A stretch of DNA of 43,337 nt. Origin: CAYUAG01 sp046483025. Lineage in GTDB: Bacteria > Zhuqueibacterota > QNDG01 > CAYUAG01. Both the position numbers and the translations under genes were made by a program. This document shows, piece by piece, positions 32,419-39,737 of the stretch (positions are counted from its first letter, which is position 1; the number at the start of each line of letters is the position of its first letter). The notes under the pieces were generated by a model. That model ran no database searches. It saw only the letters and a list, made by a program, of their open reading frames with translations, and was not told the origin of the DNA. The stretch lies in NCBI GenBank assembly GCA_046483025.1, contig JAWODZ010000099.1, forward strand, positions 1 through 43,337, in the 5' to 3' direction.

Positions 32419-33583
32419 TAAAATATCTCCTCATTTCCTGCACAGAGTCTCCTCCGTATTTTTCACATAATACCTTTCCTAGAGAAATAGCAAGCATTGC
32501 CTCTCCCACAACAGAGGCAGAGGGAACACTACAGGTATCAGTGCGCTCCTTATGTGCAGCAACCGCTTTTCCGGTCATTAAATCAACAGAGGGGAGAGGA
32601 TGTTTCAGAGTGGGTATAGGTTTCATAACAGCCCGGACTATAATTGGTTCACCATTACTGATACCTCCTTCTATACCGCCGGCCCGGTTTGAGGATCGTT
32701 CCGGTCGGCCGTTTACTCCCGGAACTATAGGATCATGCATTTCCGAACCCAGACGGGTACTGCTTTCCGCACCCAGACCAATTTCCACTGATTTAATTCC
32801 CGGAATACTCATCATATCTGCTGCAATAATACTGTCCAGTCTGGTATCCGGAGAAATGTGGCTTCCCAGACCAACAGGGACCCCTAAACCGGCAATCTCA
32901 AAACTTCCTCCCAGAGAATCTCCTTTTTTCTGTATCTGTTTTATTTTTTTAATCATCTTTTTTTCAGTTTCAGGATCACAGCAGTTTAGAGCGGATTGTC
33001 TGGCTTTTTTTGTCATTTCTTTGAGTTGATCAGTAATGTCCAGGTTGGGCTGTTCACAAAGATTCCTGAATGTTACTGGTGCTGTAATATCATGAACAGA
33101 GATGACCTGACTAATTACAGTTATTCCAAACAATTCCAGAAACTGTTGCAGGATGGATCCTATTGCTACCCTAACAGCTGTTTCCCGGGCACTAGCTCTT
33201 TCCAGAATGTTCCGGATGTCAGAGGTGTTATATTTTATGGAACCAGCCAGATCAGCATGACCGGGGCGGGGAACTGTTAGCGGTTTGGTGTCATTTTTCC
33301 TCCATACTGCCATAATTTTTTTCCAGTTATCCCAGTCCCGGTTGGTTATCTGGATGGTTATGGGACTTCCCATGGTTGTACCGAATCGGACTCCAGACAG
33401 AATTTTCACCTGATCTTTTTCAATTTTCATTCTTCCGCCTCTGCCAACCCCTTTTTGCCTGCGTTGCAGCTGATAGTTAATTTTTTCTCTGTTCAGAGGA
33501 AGTCCGGAAGGAAGTCCTTCAATGATTCCGGTGATTTTTTTACCATGGGATTCACCTGCAGTCAGGATTTTAATCTTACTCAT
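32399..33583 (-). CDS. aroC: Chorismate synthase
   Basis: 394 residues from ATG 33583 (MSKIKILTAGESHG), one base after the aroE stop; a TTG 21 bases earlier would add seven residues not found in the family. Step 7: trans-elimination of phosphate from EPSP using reduced FMN. Signatures: GESHG, RRQKGVGRGGRM, GTTMGSPI, RPGHADLAGSIKY, ERASARETA, GVNGRPERSSNRAGGIEGGISNGEPI, and the C-terminal RTDTCSVPSASVVGEAMLA. No flavin reductase domain is fused. There is no independent Shine-Dalgarno, so translation is probably coupled to aroE. Confidence 0.96.
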   Translation of the reverse strand: MSKIKILTAGESHGKKITGIIEGLPSGLPLNREKINYQLQRRQKGVGRGGRMKIEKDQVKILSGVRFGTTMGSPITIQITNRDWDNWKKIMAVWRKNDTKPLTVPRPGHADLAGSIKYNTSDIRNILERASARETAVRVAIGSILQQFLELFGITVISQVISVHDITAPVTFRNLCEQPNLDITDQLKEMTKKARQSALNCCDPETEKKMIKKIKQIQKKGDSLGGSFEIAGLGVPVGLGSHISPDTRLDSIIAADMMSIPGIKSVEIGLGAESSTRLGSEMHDPIVPGVNGRPERSSNRAGGIEGGISNGEPIIVRAVMKPIPTLKHPLPSVDLMTGKAVAAHKERTDTCSVPSASVVGEAMLAISLGKVLCEKYGGDSVQEMRRYFSAYSAS

Positions 33584-33584
33584 G

Positions 33585-34445
33585 CTATGTGCCCATTTTT
33601 TCAATTAAATGTGTCCATACTTTATCAAATAATCTTTCAGGAAGTTTTTGGTTCAGCCAGATCTCCTGAGAAGCAATTGCCTGGAAGATAAGCATGGAAA
33701 GTCCACTTATTATTTCTGCGCCTCTTTGTTTGGCTTGTTTAAGGAGCGTTGTGTAGACTGGATTAGGCACCATATCAAAAACAATGAGATGTTGAGGAAT
33801 AGTATCCGGTTCAGGAACTGGGGAGTTCTGGATTCGAGGCCACATACCAACAGGAGTTGTATTAATCAAAACAGATGCATCAGTAAGCAGCTCTTCCATG
33901 TTCTGAAATTTAATATTCTCTGCATAAATATCAAATTTTACCTGGTCAGAAAATATTTTTTTTAGTTCATAAGCCCTGTCCGGGGATCGGGCGATTATAG
34001 TTACCGAATATGGATTAAAGCGGGTGAGTGCAATTAGCGCAGCCCTGCAGGCACCACCTGCTCCCAGGATCACTATCCTTCCGGTTTGCCTCCAGGATGA
34101 TTTTTTTAGAGCGTAAAAACAACCAGTCACATCAGTATTAAATCCTTTCAGGATAGAATTTTTATTAATCACCGTATTTACAGCACCCGTGGACCGGGCT
34201 TGCCCCTCTGTTTTATCCAGCAGAGAAATAATGGTTTCTTTATGAGGTAAGGTGACATTAAAGCCCTGCAGGTCATTTTCCCTGCACCTGATAATAAATT
34301 CTTTTAATTGAAAAGTTTCTATTTTAATTTTTTGATAGGAATAGGGGAGACCAAGCTGCTGAAAAATGAAGTTATGAATGAGAGGTGATACTGAATGTTC
34401 TACAGGATCTCCAATAACAGCGTATATTTTTTTAATCTCAGGCAT
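33585..34445 (-). CDS. aroE: Shikimate dehydrogenase
   Basis: 286 residues from ATG 34445. The longer frame (start 34499) adds 18 residues not seen in the family; the chosen ATG overlaps the aroA stop by eight bases and has GAAGGTG just upstream. Step 4: NADPH reduction of dehydroshikimate. Motifs: GDPVEHSVSP (12-21), NVTLPHKE with catalytic K69, NTDVTG, Rossmann ILGAGGACRAAL, NTTPVGMWP, and the C-terminal GLSMLIFQA. Confidence 0.94.
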   Translation of the reverse strand: MPEIKKIYAVIGDPVEHSVSPLIHNFIFQQLGLPYSYQKIKIETFQLKEFIIRCRENDLQGFNVTLPHKETIISLLDKTEGQARSTGAVNTVINKNSILKGFNTDVTGCFYALKKSSWRQTGRIVILGAGGACRAALIALTRFNPYSVTIIARSPDRAYELKKIFSDQVKFDIYAENIKFQNMEELLTDASVLINTTPVGMWPRIQNSPVPEPDTIPQHLIVFDMVPNPVYTTLLKQAKQRGAEIISGLSMLIFQAIASQEIWLNQKLPERLFDKVWTHLIEKMGT

Positions 34446-35718
34446 AAACACCTTCAAGTGTTTTAAAAAAACCGGGGAATGAGATATTCGTACATTCACT
34501 GTTGTTTATAATTGTATTTCCTTTAGCCAGTAATCCTGCTATGGAGAACGCCATAGCAATACGGTGATCTCCGAAAGTTTCAATTTCTGCTCCGTGGAGT
34601 TCTGTCGGTCCCCGGATGATCAGCCCATCTTTTAGCTCAGTTACTTCAGCTCCCATAGCTTTTAAATTAACATACAGTGAATGGATTCTGTCTGTCTCTT
34701 TTACTCTGAGTTCCTCAGCATCAACAATTTTTGTTTCTCCTTGTGCCTGAGTAGCAGCTATGGCCAGAATGGGGATTTCATCTATGATTTGGGGAATAAG
34801 AGGATTTTCAATAGTGGTGCCGCTTAATTCTTGTGAAGTAATATTGAGATCAGCTACTGGTTCAAGATTCAGATGGTATACATTATCATAAAATATTTTG
34901 GCTCCCATTTTTTCCAAAGCTTTAAGTATGCCGGTTCGGGTCGGATTTATGCCGGTATTTATCAGAGTTAAATCGGAATTTTTTATCAGAAGTGCTGCAG
35001 CAATAAAAAATGCCGCAGATGAAATATCTCCGGGGATTTTGATTTCAATAGCCTTTAATTTTTTCACTCCCTGAATAATAGTACATGTATTATTTTTTTT
35101 AATATTTACCCCAAAGCTTGACAGCATTTTTTCAGTATGATCCCGGGAGGGAAACGGTTCAGTAACTGAAACATCACCATCGGTATAAAGTCCGGCCAGC
35201 AGGATACAGGATTTTACCTGGGCACTTGCTACCGGAGAATGGTACTCAAAGGAAAAGAGAGGCTTTCCCTGTATGTGCAGGGGAAGATACTTATCTTTTG
35301 TACCTTTAATATGCGCTCCCATTTTTTTCAGCGGATATATAATCCGGTCCATGGGACGTTTGGATAAATATTGATCTCCTGAGATGACTGAATGAAACGG
35401 CTGCGCTGCCAGGATTCCGGAAAGCAGTCGTACTGTGGTTCCTGAATTGCCGGCGTTTAAAGGAGTTGAGGAAGGATGCAGTCCATACAGTCCCTGACCA
35501 TTAATCTCTATGGAATGTAGATTAGAAGTAAAATGCACCCCCAATTTCATCAGGCAGTGTAGAGTAGACTGAACATCCTGACAGGATGAGAGGTTTTTAA
35601 TTATAGTTTTGCCTTCTGCTATGGCACTCATCAGCAAGGCCCGATGTGAGATAGATTTATCCCCGGGTATTGAAATTGATCCTTTTAGATTTTTACATTT
35701 TTTTAATCTGTATTGCAT
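34438..35718 (-). CDS. aroA: 5-enolpyruvylshikimate-3-phosphate synthase
   Basis: 426 residues, step 6: transfers enolpyruvyl from PEP to shikimate-3-phosphate. PGDKSISHRA (18-27) holds K21, and LNAGNSGTTVRL (87-98) is the PEP-binding loop in the Bacillus-like form GNSGTT rather than the E. coli form GNAGTAMR. Further: PSRDHTEKML, PGDISSAAFFIAAA, DEIPILAIAA, and ELRVKETDRI. It starts six bases after the tyrA stop. By loop sequence it resembles class II enzymes; inhibitor sensitivity cannot be judged. Confidence 0.95.
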   Translation of the reverse strand: MQYRLKKCKNLKGSISIPGDKSISHRALLMSAIAEGKTIIKNLSSCQDVQSTLHCLMKLGVHFTSNLHSIEINGQGLYGLHPSSTPLNAGNSGTTVRLLSGILAAQPFHSVISGDQYLSKRPMDRIIYPLKKMGAHIKGTKDKYLPLHIQGKPLFSFEYHSPVASAQVKSCILLAGLYTDGDVSVTEPFPSRDHTEKMLSSFGVNIKKNNTCTIIQGVKKLKAIEIKIPGDISSAAFFIAAALLIKNSDLTLINTGINPTRTGILKALEKMGAKIFYDNVYHLNLEPVADLNITSQELSGTTIENPLIPQIIDEIPILAIAATQAQGETKIVDAEELRVKETDRIHSLYVNLKAMGAEVTELKDGLIIRGPTELHGAEIETFGDHRIAMAFSIAGLLAKGNTIINNSECTNISFPGFFKTLEGVYA

Positions 35719-35724
35719 AAAACG

Positions 35725-36825
35725 TTAATCCCTTGGTTTTGCATCATACCCCAAATCACTGAGTATGCTTTGAGTATTCTCTCTGTCCTGAAGTGTTTCC
35801 ACAGAAATACGCAAGATCCCTGATTCACCTTCCCGCACCTTTAGCACTTCAATATCTTTAATATTAATATTATTATTAGCCATAGCAGAGGAAATTTCAG
35901 CAATAATACCCGGTCTGTCCTCAGCTTCTATGCTCAGATCATAGGTGGGCTGTAAGAATCCTTTCATATCCTTGGGGATGGAATATCTGATTTTTGCAGC
36001 ATTTTTAAAATCTTCATTCAAACTGTTTTTCATAAGTTTTTTTTGAATTATTCGCAGCTGATTGGTGAATTCCTCTATGTAAAGTGACATTTCATCTCCA
36101 TTTGTTTTAATAATATCATCCCATATATCATAAGGACTGGAAGCAATTCTGGTCAGGTCACGAAATCCACCTGCTGCTAATTTAAGGTAATGAGAAGAAG
36201 TTGTTTGATGCCTTGCAATCAGATTTACCAGAGTAACTGCCAGTAACTGAGGCAGATGACTGACACCAGCTGCTATTCTATCATGTAAGTTCGGACTCAA
36301 AAAATATATTTTTGCACCAATTGTTTCTAATAAGGTGCCCAGATATCTAATAAGTTCCTGGGGAATATGCTGAGAGGGTGTAAGTGCATAAACAGCATTT
36401 TCAAACATCATGGGATCCGCTGATTTGATTCCGTATCCTTCATTTCCGGTTAAGGGATGGCCTCCAATAAAGTAGGTGTCCTGGGAAAAATATTTCTGTG
36501 CTTCTTTAACTATGGCACGTTTTGTACTGCCTACATCTGTAATCAAGGTTCCAGGTTTAATGGATTTAGAAATAGTGGGGATAAGATTGATTATCTGATT
36601 AATAGGAGTGCATAAAAAAATGATATCACATATTTCAGTACATTTTTTAACTTCTTGCATGGAAAAAGATTTGTCAATGGAGTGAATTGACAAGGCATAA
36701 TCAGTGGATTGTTGATCATCAACTCCGATTATTTTTTGAGCTGGGCACTTTTTTTTTAGGGCCATACTTAAAGAACCTCCTATAAGACCCAGTCCAATAA
36801 TACCAATAGTTTTATGATGATCCAT
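35725..36825 (-). CDS. tyrA: Prephenate dehydrogenase with C-terminal ACT domain
   Basis: 366 residues. It makes 4-hydroxyphenylpyruvate from prephenate, the tyrosine branch. The N-terminal Rossmann motif GLGLIGGS (16-23), DVGSTK, and GGHPLTGNEGYG with the catalytic His are present; the central helical domain has AAGVSHLPQLLA and LAAGGFRDLTRIA. Residues about 295-366 are an ACT domain (LSIEAEDRPGIIAEISSAMANNNINIKDIEV), which suggests feedback control by tyrosine or another amino acid. It is preceded by a four-base gap to the DAHP synthase stop. No prephenate dehydratase (phenylalanine branch) is in the operon. Confidence 0.93.
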   Translation of the reverse strand: MDHHKTIGIIGLGLIGGSLSMALKKKCPAQKIIGVDDQQSTDYALSIHSIDKSFSMQEVKKCTEICDIIFLCTPINQIINLIPTISKSIKPGTLITDVGSTKRAIVKEAQKYFSQDTYFIGGHPLTGNEGYGIKSADPMMFENAVYALTPSQHIPQELIRYLGTLLETIGAKIYFLSPNLHDRIAAGVSHLPQLLAVTLVNLIARHQTTSSHYLKLAAGGFRDLTRIASSPYDIWDDIIKTNGDEMSLYIEEFTNQLRIIQKKLMKNSLNEDFKNAAKIRYSIPKDMKGFLQPTYDLSIEAEDRPGIIAEISSAMANNNINIKDIEVLKVREGESGILRISVETLQDRENTQSILSDLGYDAKPRD

Positions 36826-36829
36826 TGTT

Positions 36830-37864
36830 CTATTCCTTTATTTTATTATTTGTCATTTTTCTTCCTATTGACCATGTTATAACTTTTAGTTCCTCCATTA
36901 GGGTTTCAAACTCTTCAGGGTACAGAGATTGAGAACCATCTGACAATGCCTTTTCAGGTTGATTATGGACTTCAACCATAATTCCGTCAGCTCCGGCTGC
37001 AATGGCTGCCCTGGCAAGGGGAGCAACCATATTTCGTTTTCCGGTTCCATGACTCGGATCAGCAAAAATTGGCAAATGACTGAGTTCTTTCACTACAGGA
37101 ATGGATGAGATATCCATAGTATTTCTGGTAGAGGTTTCAAAAGTGCGGATTCCGCGTTCACAGAGTATAACATTTTTATTGCCCTTGGACATAATATATT
37201 CAGCTGCCATTAAAAGTTCTTTGATTGTAGCAGACATTCCTCTTTTGAGAAACACGGGCTTTTGGGTTTTTCCCACCTCTTTGAGAAGAGAAAAATTCTG
37301 CATATTTCTGGCTCCAATCTGAAGAATGTCAATACAGGAGGATATCAGACCAACTTTGTTAGTATCCATGACTTCAGATATGGTAAGAAGATCAAACTTT
37401 TGTCCGGCATTTTGTAAATATTTTAATCCTTTTTTTCCCAGTCCCTGAAAGCTGTAAGGTGAGGTTCTGGGTTTATATGCCCCGCCTCGAAGTATTTTAG
37501 CACCAGCTTTTTTTACTACTTTTGCAATTGCATTAATTTGTTTTTCACTTTCTACAGAACATGGGCCTGCTATAATTACAGCTTCATCACCGCCTATGTG
37601 TATATCTTTTATTTGAATGATAGTGTTATTGGGATGAAAAGAACGGCTGGCTAGTTTATAGGGCTCTGTTACTCTTAATACTTCCTGCACACCATCTTCC
37701 ACTTCAAAATCACGAGGATCAAGTGTGTGGGTATCACCAATTATCCCTAAGATGGTTTGATTCGAACCAATATCAGGATGTACTTCAAGTCCTTTGTCCT
37801 CCAGCTTTTTTATAATAGATTCAATATGATTTTGCTTGGCATTATTTTTCATTACAATAATCAT
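36830..37864 (-). CDS. aroF: DAHP synthase (type I-beta with N-terminal regulatory domain)
   Basis: 344 residues. First committed step: condenses PEP and erythrose-4-phosphate. Residues 1-80 are the small ferredoxin-like regulatory domain typical of Thermotoga-type enzymes (IIVMKNNAKQNHIESIIKKLEDKGLEVHP), known to give feedback inhibition by Tyr or Phe. The KDPG-aldolase-like barrel follows: IIAGPCSVES with the metal-binding Cys, LRGGAYKPRTSPYSFQG, QIGARNMQN, KRGMSATI, DPSHGTGKR, and MVEVHNQPEKALSDG. It overlaps the chorismate mutase gene by 23 bases, and GGGG precedes the ATG by about seven bases. Confidence 0.94.
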   Translation of the reverse strand: MIIVMKNNAKQNHIESIIKKLEDKGLEVHPDIGSNQTILGIIGDTHTLDPRDFEVEDGVQEVLRVTEPYKLASRSFHPNNTIIQIKDIHIGGDEAVIIAGPCSVESEKQINAIAKVVKKAGAKILRGGAYKPRTSPYSFQGLGKKGLKYLQNAGQKFDLLTISEVMDTNKVGLISSCIDILQIGARNMQNFSLLKEVGKTQKPVFLKRGMSATIKELLMAAEYIMSKGNKNVILCERGIRTFETSTRNTMDISSIPVVKELSHLPIFADPSHGTGKRNMVAPLARAAIAAGADGIMVEVHNQPEKALSDGSQSLYPEEFETLMEELKVITWSIGRKMTNNKIKE

Positions 37865-38165
37865 TTTTTTCCCCGTCTTTTTGTATAGAATGATATTTTT
37901 TTAATTTTTTCTGGGATTGTCTGCATATTTTAATAATAGAGGTGAATATTTTAATAAGATCTTTTGTAGGTATAGGATCATGAGGAGTGTTTTTGGTTTG
38001 GGCAAGAATTCTTTTTTCTTGTTCAAGGTCTTTGATCTTAAGCCCTCTTTGATTTTTTATCATGCCAATTTTGTTACTTAGGCAAATACGATTTTTAAGT
38101 AGTTTAATGATTTTTTTATCAATAGTCATAATTTGTTTTCTGAGATTTTTTATGTTATTATCCAT
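37842..38165 (-). CDS. Chorismate mutase, AroQ type II fold (stand-alone)
   Basis: 107 residues from ATG 38165, chosen because AGGAGG lies four bases upstream; the longer open frame starts at a GTG inside the attenuator stem and is not used. An all-helical domain with the usual pattern: NLRKQIMTIDKKIIKLLKNRICLSNKIGMIKNQRGLKIKD (about residues 5-44, with R7, R27 and K38 in the expected active-site positions) and a C-terminal helix FTSIIKICRQSQ. It converts chorismate to prephenate for the next genes. First structural gene of the operon, directly after the attenuator. Confidence 0.88.
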   Translation of the reverse strand: MDNNIKNLRKQIMTIDKKIIKLLKNRICLSNKIGMIKNQRGLKIKDLEQEKRILAQTKNTPHDPIPTKDLIKIFTSIIKICRQSQKKLKKYHSIQKDGEKNDYCNEK

Positions 38166-38186
38166 TAAACCTCCTGATTTGACAAT

Positions 38187-38218
38187 AAAAAAGCCCACGC
38201 TTTTTAAGGCAGTGGGCT
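38187..38218 (-). terminator. Attenuator terminator upstream of the aro operon
   Basis: On the minus strand AGCCCAC (38218-38212) pairs with GTGGGCT (38198-38192), extended by an inner GC pair, and is followed directly by a run of U (38191-38187). It lies 21 bases before the chorismate mutase start and downstream of the promoter and leader ORF, which makes it a premature terminator, not the end of another gene. Confidence 0.85.
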
Positions 38219-38280
38219 GAATTTCTAATTTTATATAATCTTAATCTAAGTTGAAGAAATACCTCCCACTGCTTGGAAGT
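38209..38280 (-). promoter_or_regulatory. Antiterminator/protector segments of the aro attenuator
   Basis: Segment 2 GCAGTGGG (38272-38265) is exactly complementary to segment 3 CCCACTGC (38216-38209), which is the 5' arm of the terminator; the two pairings exclude each other. In addition ACTTCC (38280-38275) can pair with GGAGGT (38266-38261), trapping segment 2 in a loop, a possible 1:2 protector hairpin. Segment 2 lies inside leader codons 23-25, downstream of the aromatic codon run. Confidence 0.75.
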
Positions 38281-38338
38281 AAAAAAAATACCAGCTAAAA
38301 TAATAGTTAAAGAAATTTTTATTAAGCAGATTTATCAT
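38246..38338 (-). CDS. Aromatic-rich leader peptide of the aro operon attenuator
   Basis: A 30-codon open frame, ATG at 38338 and TAG ending at 38246, read codon by codon from the sequence. Residues 9-21 are FFNYYFSWYFFYF: six Phe, four Tyr and one Trp in 13 codons, an improbable density. It is the product class of pheL, trpL and similar leaders, where ribosome stalling at charged-tRNA-limited codons decides transcription. The peptide itself is presumably not functional. The nearest purine-rich site, AAGGA at 38356-38352, is 13 bases from the ATG, longer than ideal; this is the main weak point. The ORF lies between a consensus promoter and a terminator. Confidence 0.82.
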   Translation of the reverse strand: MINLLNKNFFNYYFSWYFFYFQAVGGISST

Positions 38339-38382
38339 GAGAAGTATATAATCCTTATTTTTATCTTACACAATTAAAAAAT

Positions 38383-38411
38383 AATTTATATATTATTTTT
38401 TTTAATGTCAA
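38383..38411 (-). promoter_or_regulatory. Promoter of the aro operon
   Basis: Minus strand TTGACA (38411-38406), 17-base spacer, TAAATT (38388-38383). Transcription would start near 38376, giving a leader of about 210 bases that contains the peptide ORF and attenuator hairpins. Confidence 0.75.
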
Positions 38412-38430
38412 GTATTTTTTTGGTTTTTTT

Positions 38431-38630
38431 CTGGCACCCTCTAAAAATAAACAATACCAGATTACTTGAAAAAAATAGATTCAAAGATATTCCTGATTAT
38501 GTCTTCTACAGGCTTTCAGAAGGTATCAGAATATCTCCTGCGGGAGTTAATAAATTCATTCCCCAATAAAAGGGAAGCTTGTCAGCAGTCATCGTTGAAT
38601 CTATTTCCGTAAATTTTCGAGGGGTGCCAG
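38431..38630. repeat. 200-base palindromic element between the divergent aro and rplU promoters
   Basis: CTGGCACCC (38431-38439) and GGGTGCCAG (38622-38630) are perfect inverted ends, and the similarity continues inward (CTCTAAAAAT against CTCGAAAATT on the other strand, then AAATAGATTCAA against its complement near 38596-38607). No coding capacity. No clear target duplication. It resembles a MITE or other non-autonomous element lodged between two essential promoters. Confidence 0.6.
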
Positions 38631-38649
38631 ATAAAAAGTTAAATAAATC

Positions 38650-38678
38650 TTGACTTCATACTATAAAATTCTTATATT
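38650..38678 (+). promoter_or_regulatory. Promoter of rplU-rpmA
   Basis: TTGACT (38650-38655), 17-base spacer, TATATT (38673-38678), 42 bases before the rplU ATG, with GAGGAGG near 38702-38708 as ribosome-binding site. Confidence 0.7.
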
Positions 38679-38720
38679 TAATGCCGAAATTATGGACATG
38701 TAGAGGAGGTTAGTATATAT

Positions 38721-39473
38721 ATGTATGCTATCGTTGAATTAGGTGGTCAACAGTGGAAGGTTAGAGAGGACCAGAAAATCAAAGTCAATAAAATAGATAC
38801 TGACATTGGTAATGTAATAGATGTAAAAGATGTATTGCTTTATGTTGATGATAATAATGTAAAAATCGGGAAACCGGTTGTAAAAAATGCTCTAGTAAAA
38901 GCGGAAGTTGTTTCTCATGGAAAGAAGAAGAAAGTATTAGTTTTCAAGAAAAAACGAAGAAAAAAATATCGGGTTTTCAAAGGACATCGGCAGGATTATA
39001 CTGAAATAAAAATAAAATCAATTGAAGTCTCCGGCATAGCTAAAAAATCAACTACTGCTTCCAAAACAGCAGAAGCAAAAAAGAAAACTGCTGGAACAAA
39101 AGCTGCTCCTTCAAAGAAAGAAACGGAAACTAAAACAGCTCCTGAAACAAAAAAGTCTGCCAAGGCCGGAAAGAAACCCTCAGAAGGCAAAAAGACTGCA
39201 AAATCCAAGGCTAAAACAACTTTAAAATCTGCTGCCGGGGGAAAAACTACATCTTCAGCAAAAAAGAGCAAGGATAAAACTGCGAAGGATACCACACAGA
39301 AAAAGGGTTCTGATAAGAAGACAGCTTCTAAGACAAAGAAAAGTAAACAGAAAAGCTCTGCAAGAAAAAGTACTAAATCTGCTAGTACTAAAGCTAAATC
39401 AAAAGGCAGCACTAAATCTGGATCAAAGAAAAGTTCTTCTTCAAAGAAATCAGGTAAATCAAAGAAAAAATAA
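38721..39473 (+). CDS. rplU: Ribosomal protein bL21 with long lysine-rich C-terminal tail
   Basis: 250 residues, against about 100-105 normally. Residues 1-103 are standard bL21: MYAIVELGGQQWKVREDQKIKVNKI, VLLYVDDNNVKIGKPVV, and the RNA-binding KKKVLVFKKKRRKKYRVFKGHRQDYTEIKI. Residues about 104-250 are a low-complexity tail of Lys, Ser, Ala, Thr and Gly with SKKS/AKK/TKK repeats and no aromatic or aliphatic core, much like histone H1 or the tails of some candidate-phylum ribosomal proteins. The frame is uninterrupted, and rpmA follows 18 bases later, so the tail is genuine, not a frameshift. It may bind rRNA or DNA. The protein binds 23S rRNA in the large subunit. Confidence 0.95.
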   Translation: MYAIVELGGQQWKVREDQKIKVNKIDTDIGNVIDVKDVLLYVDDNNVKIGKPVVKNALVKAEVVSHGKKKKVLVFKKKRRKKYRVFKGHRQDYTEIKIKSIEVSGIAKKSTTASKTAEAKKKTAGTKAAPSKKETETKTAPETKKSAKAGKKPSEGKKTAKSKAKTTLKSAAGGKTTSSAKKSKDKTAKDTTQKKGSDKKTASKTKKSKQKSSARKSTKSASTKAKSKGSTKSGSKKSSSSKKSGKSKKK

Positions 39474-39491
39474 AGTAATAAGGGATGTATC

Positions 39492-39737
39492 ATGGCTCAT
39501 AAAAAAGGGGTTGGAAGTACTCAAAATGGAAGAGACAGCAATCCAAAATTTTTAGGTGTCAAAAGGTTTGATGGTCATGTTGTTTCTGCCGGTAGTATTT
39601 TAGTAAGACAGAGAGGTACAAAATTCCATCCTGGAATTAATGTCGGCAGGGGTAGTGATGATACTCTATTTGCCAAGAAAGATGGTGAAGTTAAATTTCA
39701 TCGTAAAGGAAACAGAAGACTAATCAGTATATTTTAG
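39492..39737 (+). CDS. rpmA: Ribosomal protein bL27
   Basis: 81 residues, complete: MAHKKGVGSTQNGRDSNPKFLGVKRFDGHVVSAGSILVRQRGTKFHPG. The N-terminus begins directly with AHKKG, reaching towards the peptidyl-transferase centre; it lacks the cleavable N-terminal extension found in Firmicutes. An AGGGATG lies just before the ATG. The rplU-rpmA order is the common one, though obg, which often follows, is absent here. Confidence 0.97.
   Translation: MAHKKGVGSTQNGRDSNPKFLGVKRFDGHVVSAGSILVRQRGTKFHPGINVGRGSDDTLFAKKDGEVKFHRKGNRRLISIF

Larger units (their letters stand above)
38166..38720. other. Control region between the aro operon and rplU
   Basis: 555 bases with no conventional gene. Read from the aro side: attenuator terminator (38187-38218), leader peptide ORF (38246-38338), aro promoter (38383-38411), a palindromic element (38431-38630), and the rplU promoter (38650-38678). 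The rest is AT-rich spacer. Confidence 0.8.

Noticed and set aside
32541..33029. 162-residue plus-strand open frame
   Set aside because: Shadow of chorismate synthase on the opposite strand; no ribosome-binding site, and the minus-strand gene is certain.
38166..38198. Upstream start of the chorismate mutase frame (11 extra residues)
   Set aside because: The GTG start lies inside the 3' arm of the attenuator terminator, whereas the ATG at 38165 has AGGAGG four bases upstream and fits the family N-terminus.
38166..38376. T-box riboswitch upstream of the aro operon
   Set aside because: The conserved T-box sequence (AGGGTGGNACCGCG) and specifier-loop architecture are absent; the aromatic-codon leader ORF and simple 2:3/3:4 stems explain the region better.
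38996..39493. 165-residue open frame on the minus strand, rich in Phe/Leu/Val
   Set aside because: It is the exact antisense of the lysine-rich tail of bL21; AAA/AAG and GCT codons read backwards give Phe, Leu and Ser. No ribosome-binding site or family resemblance.
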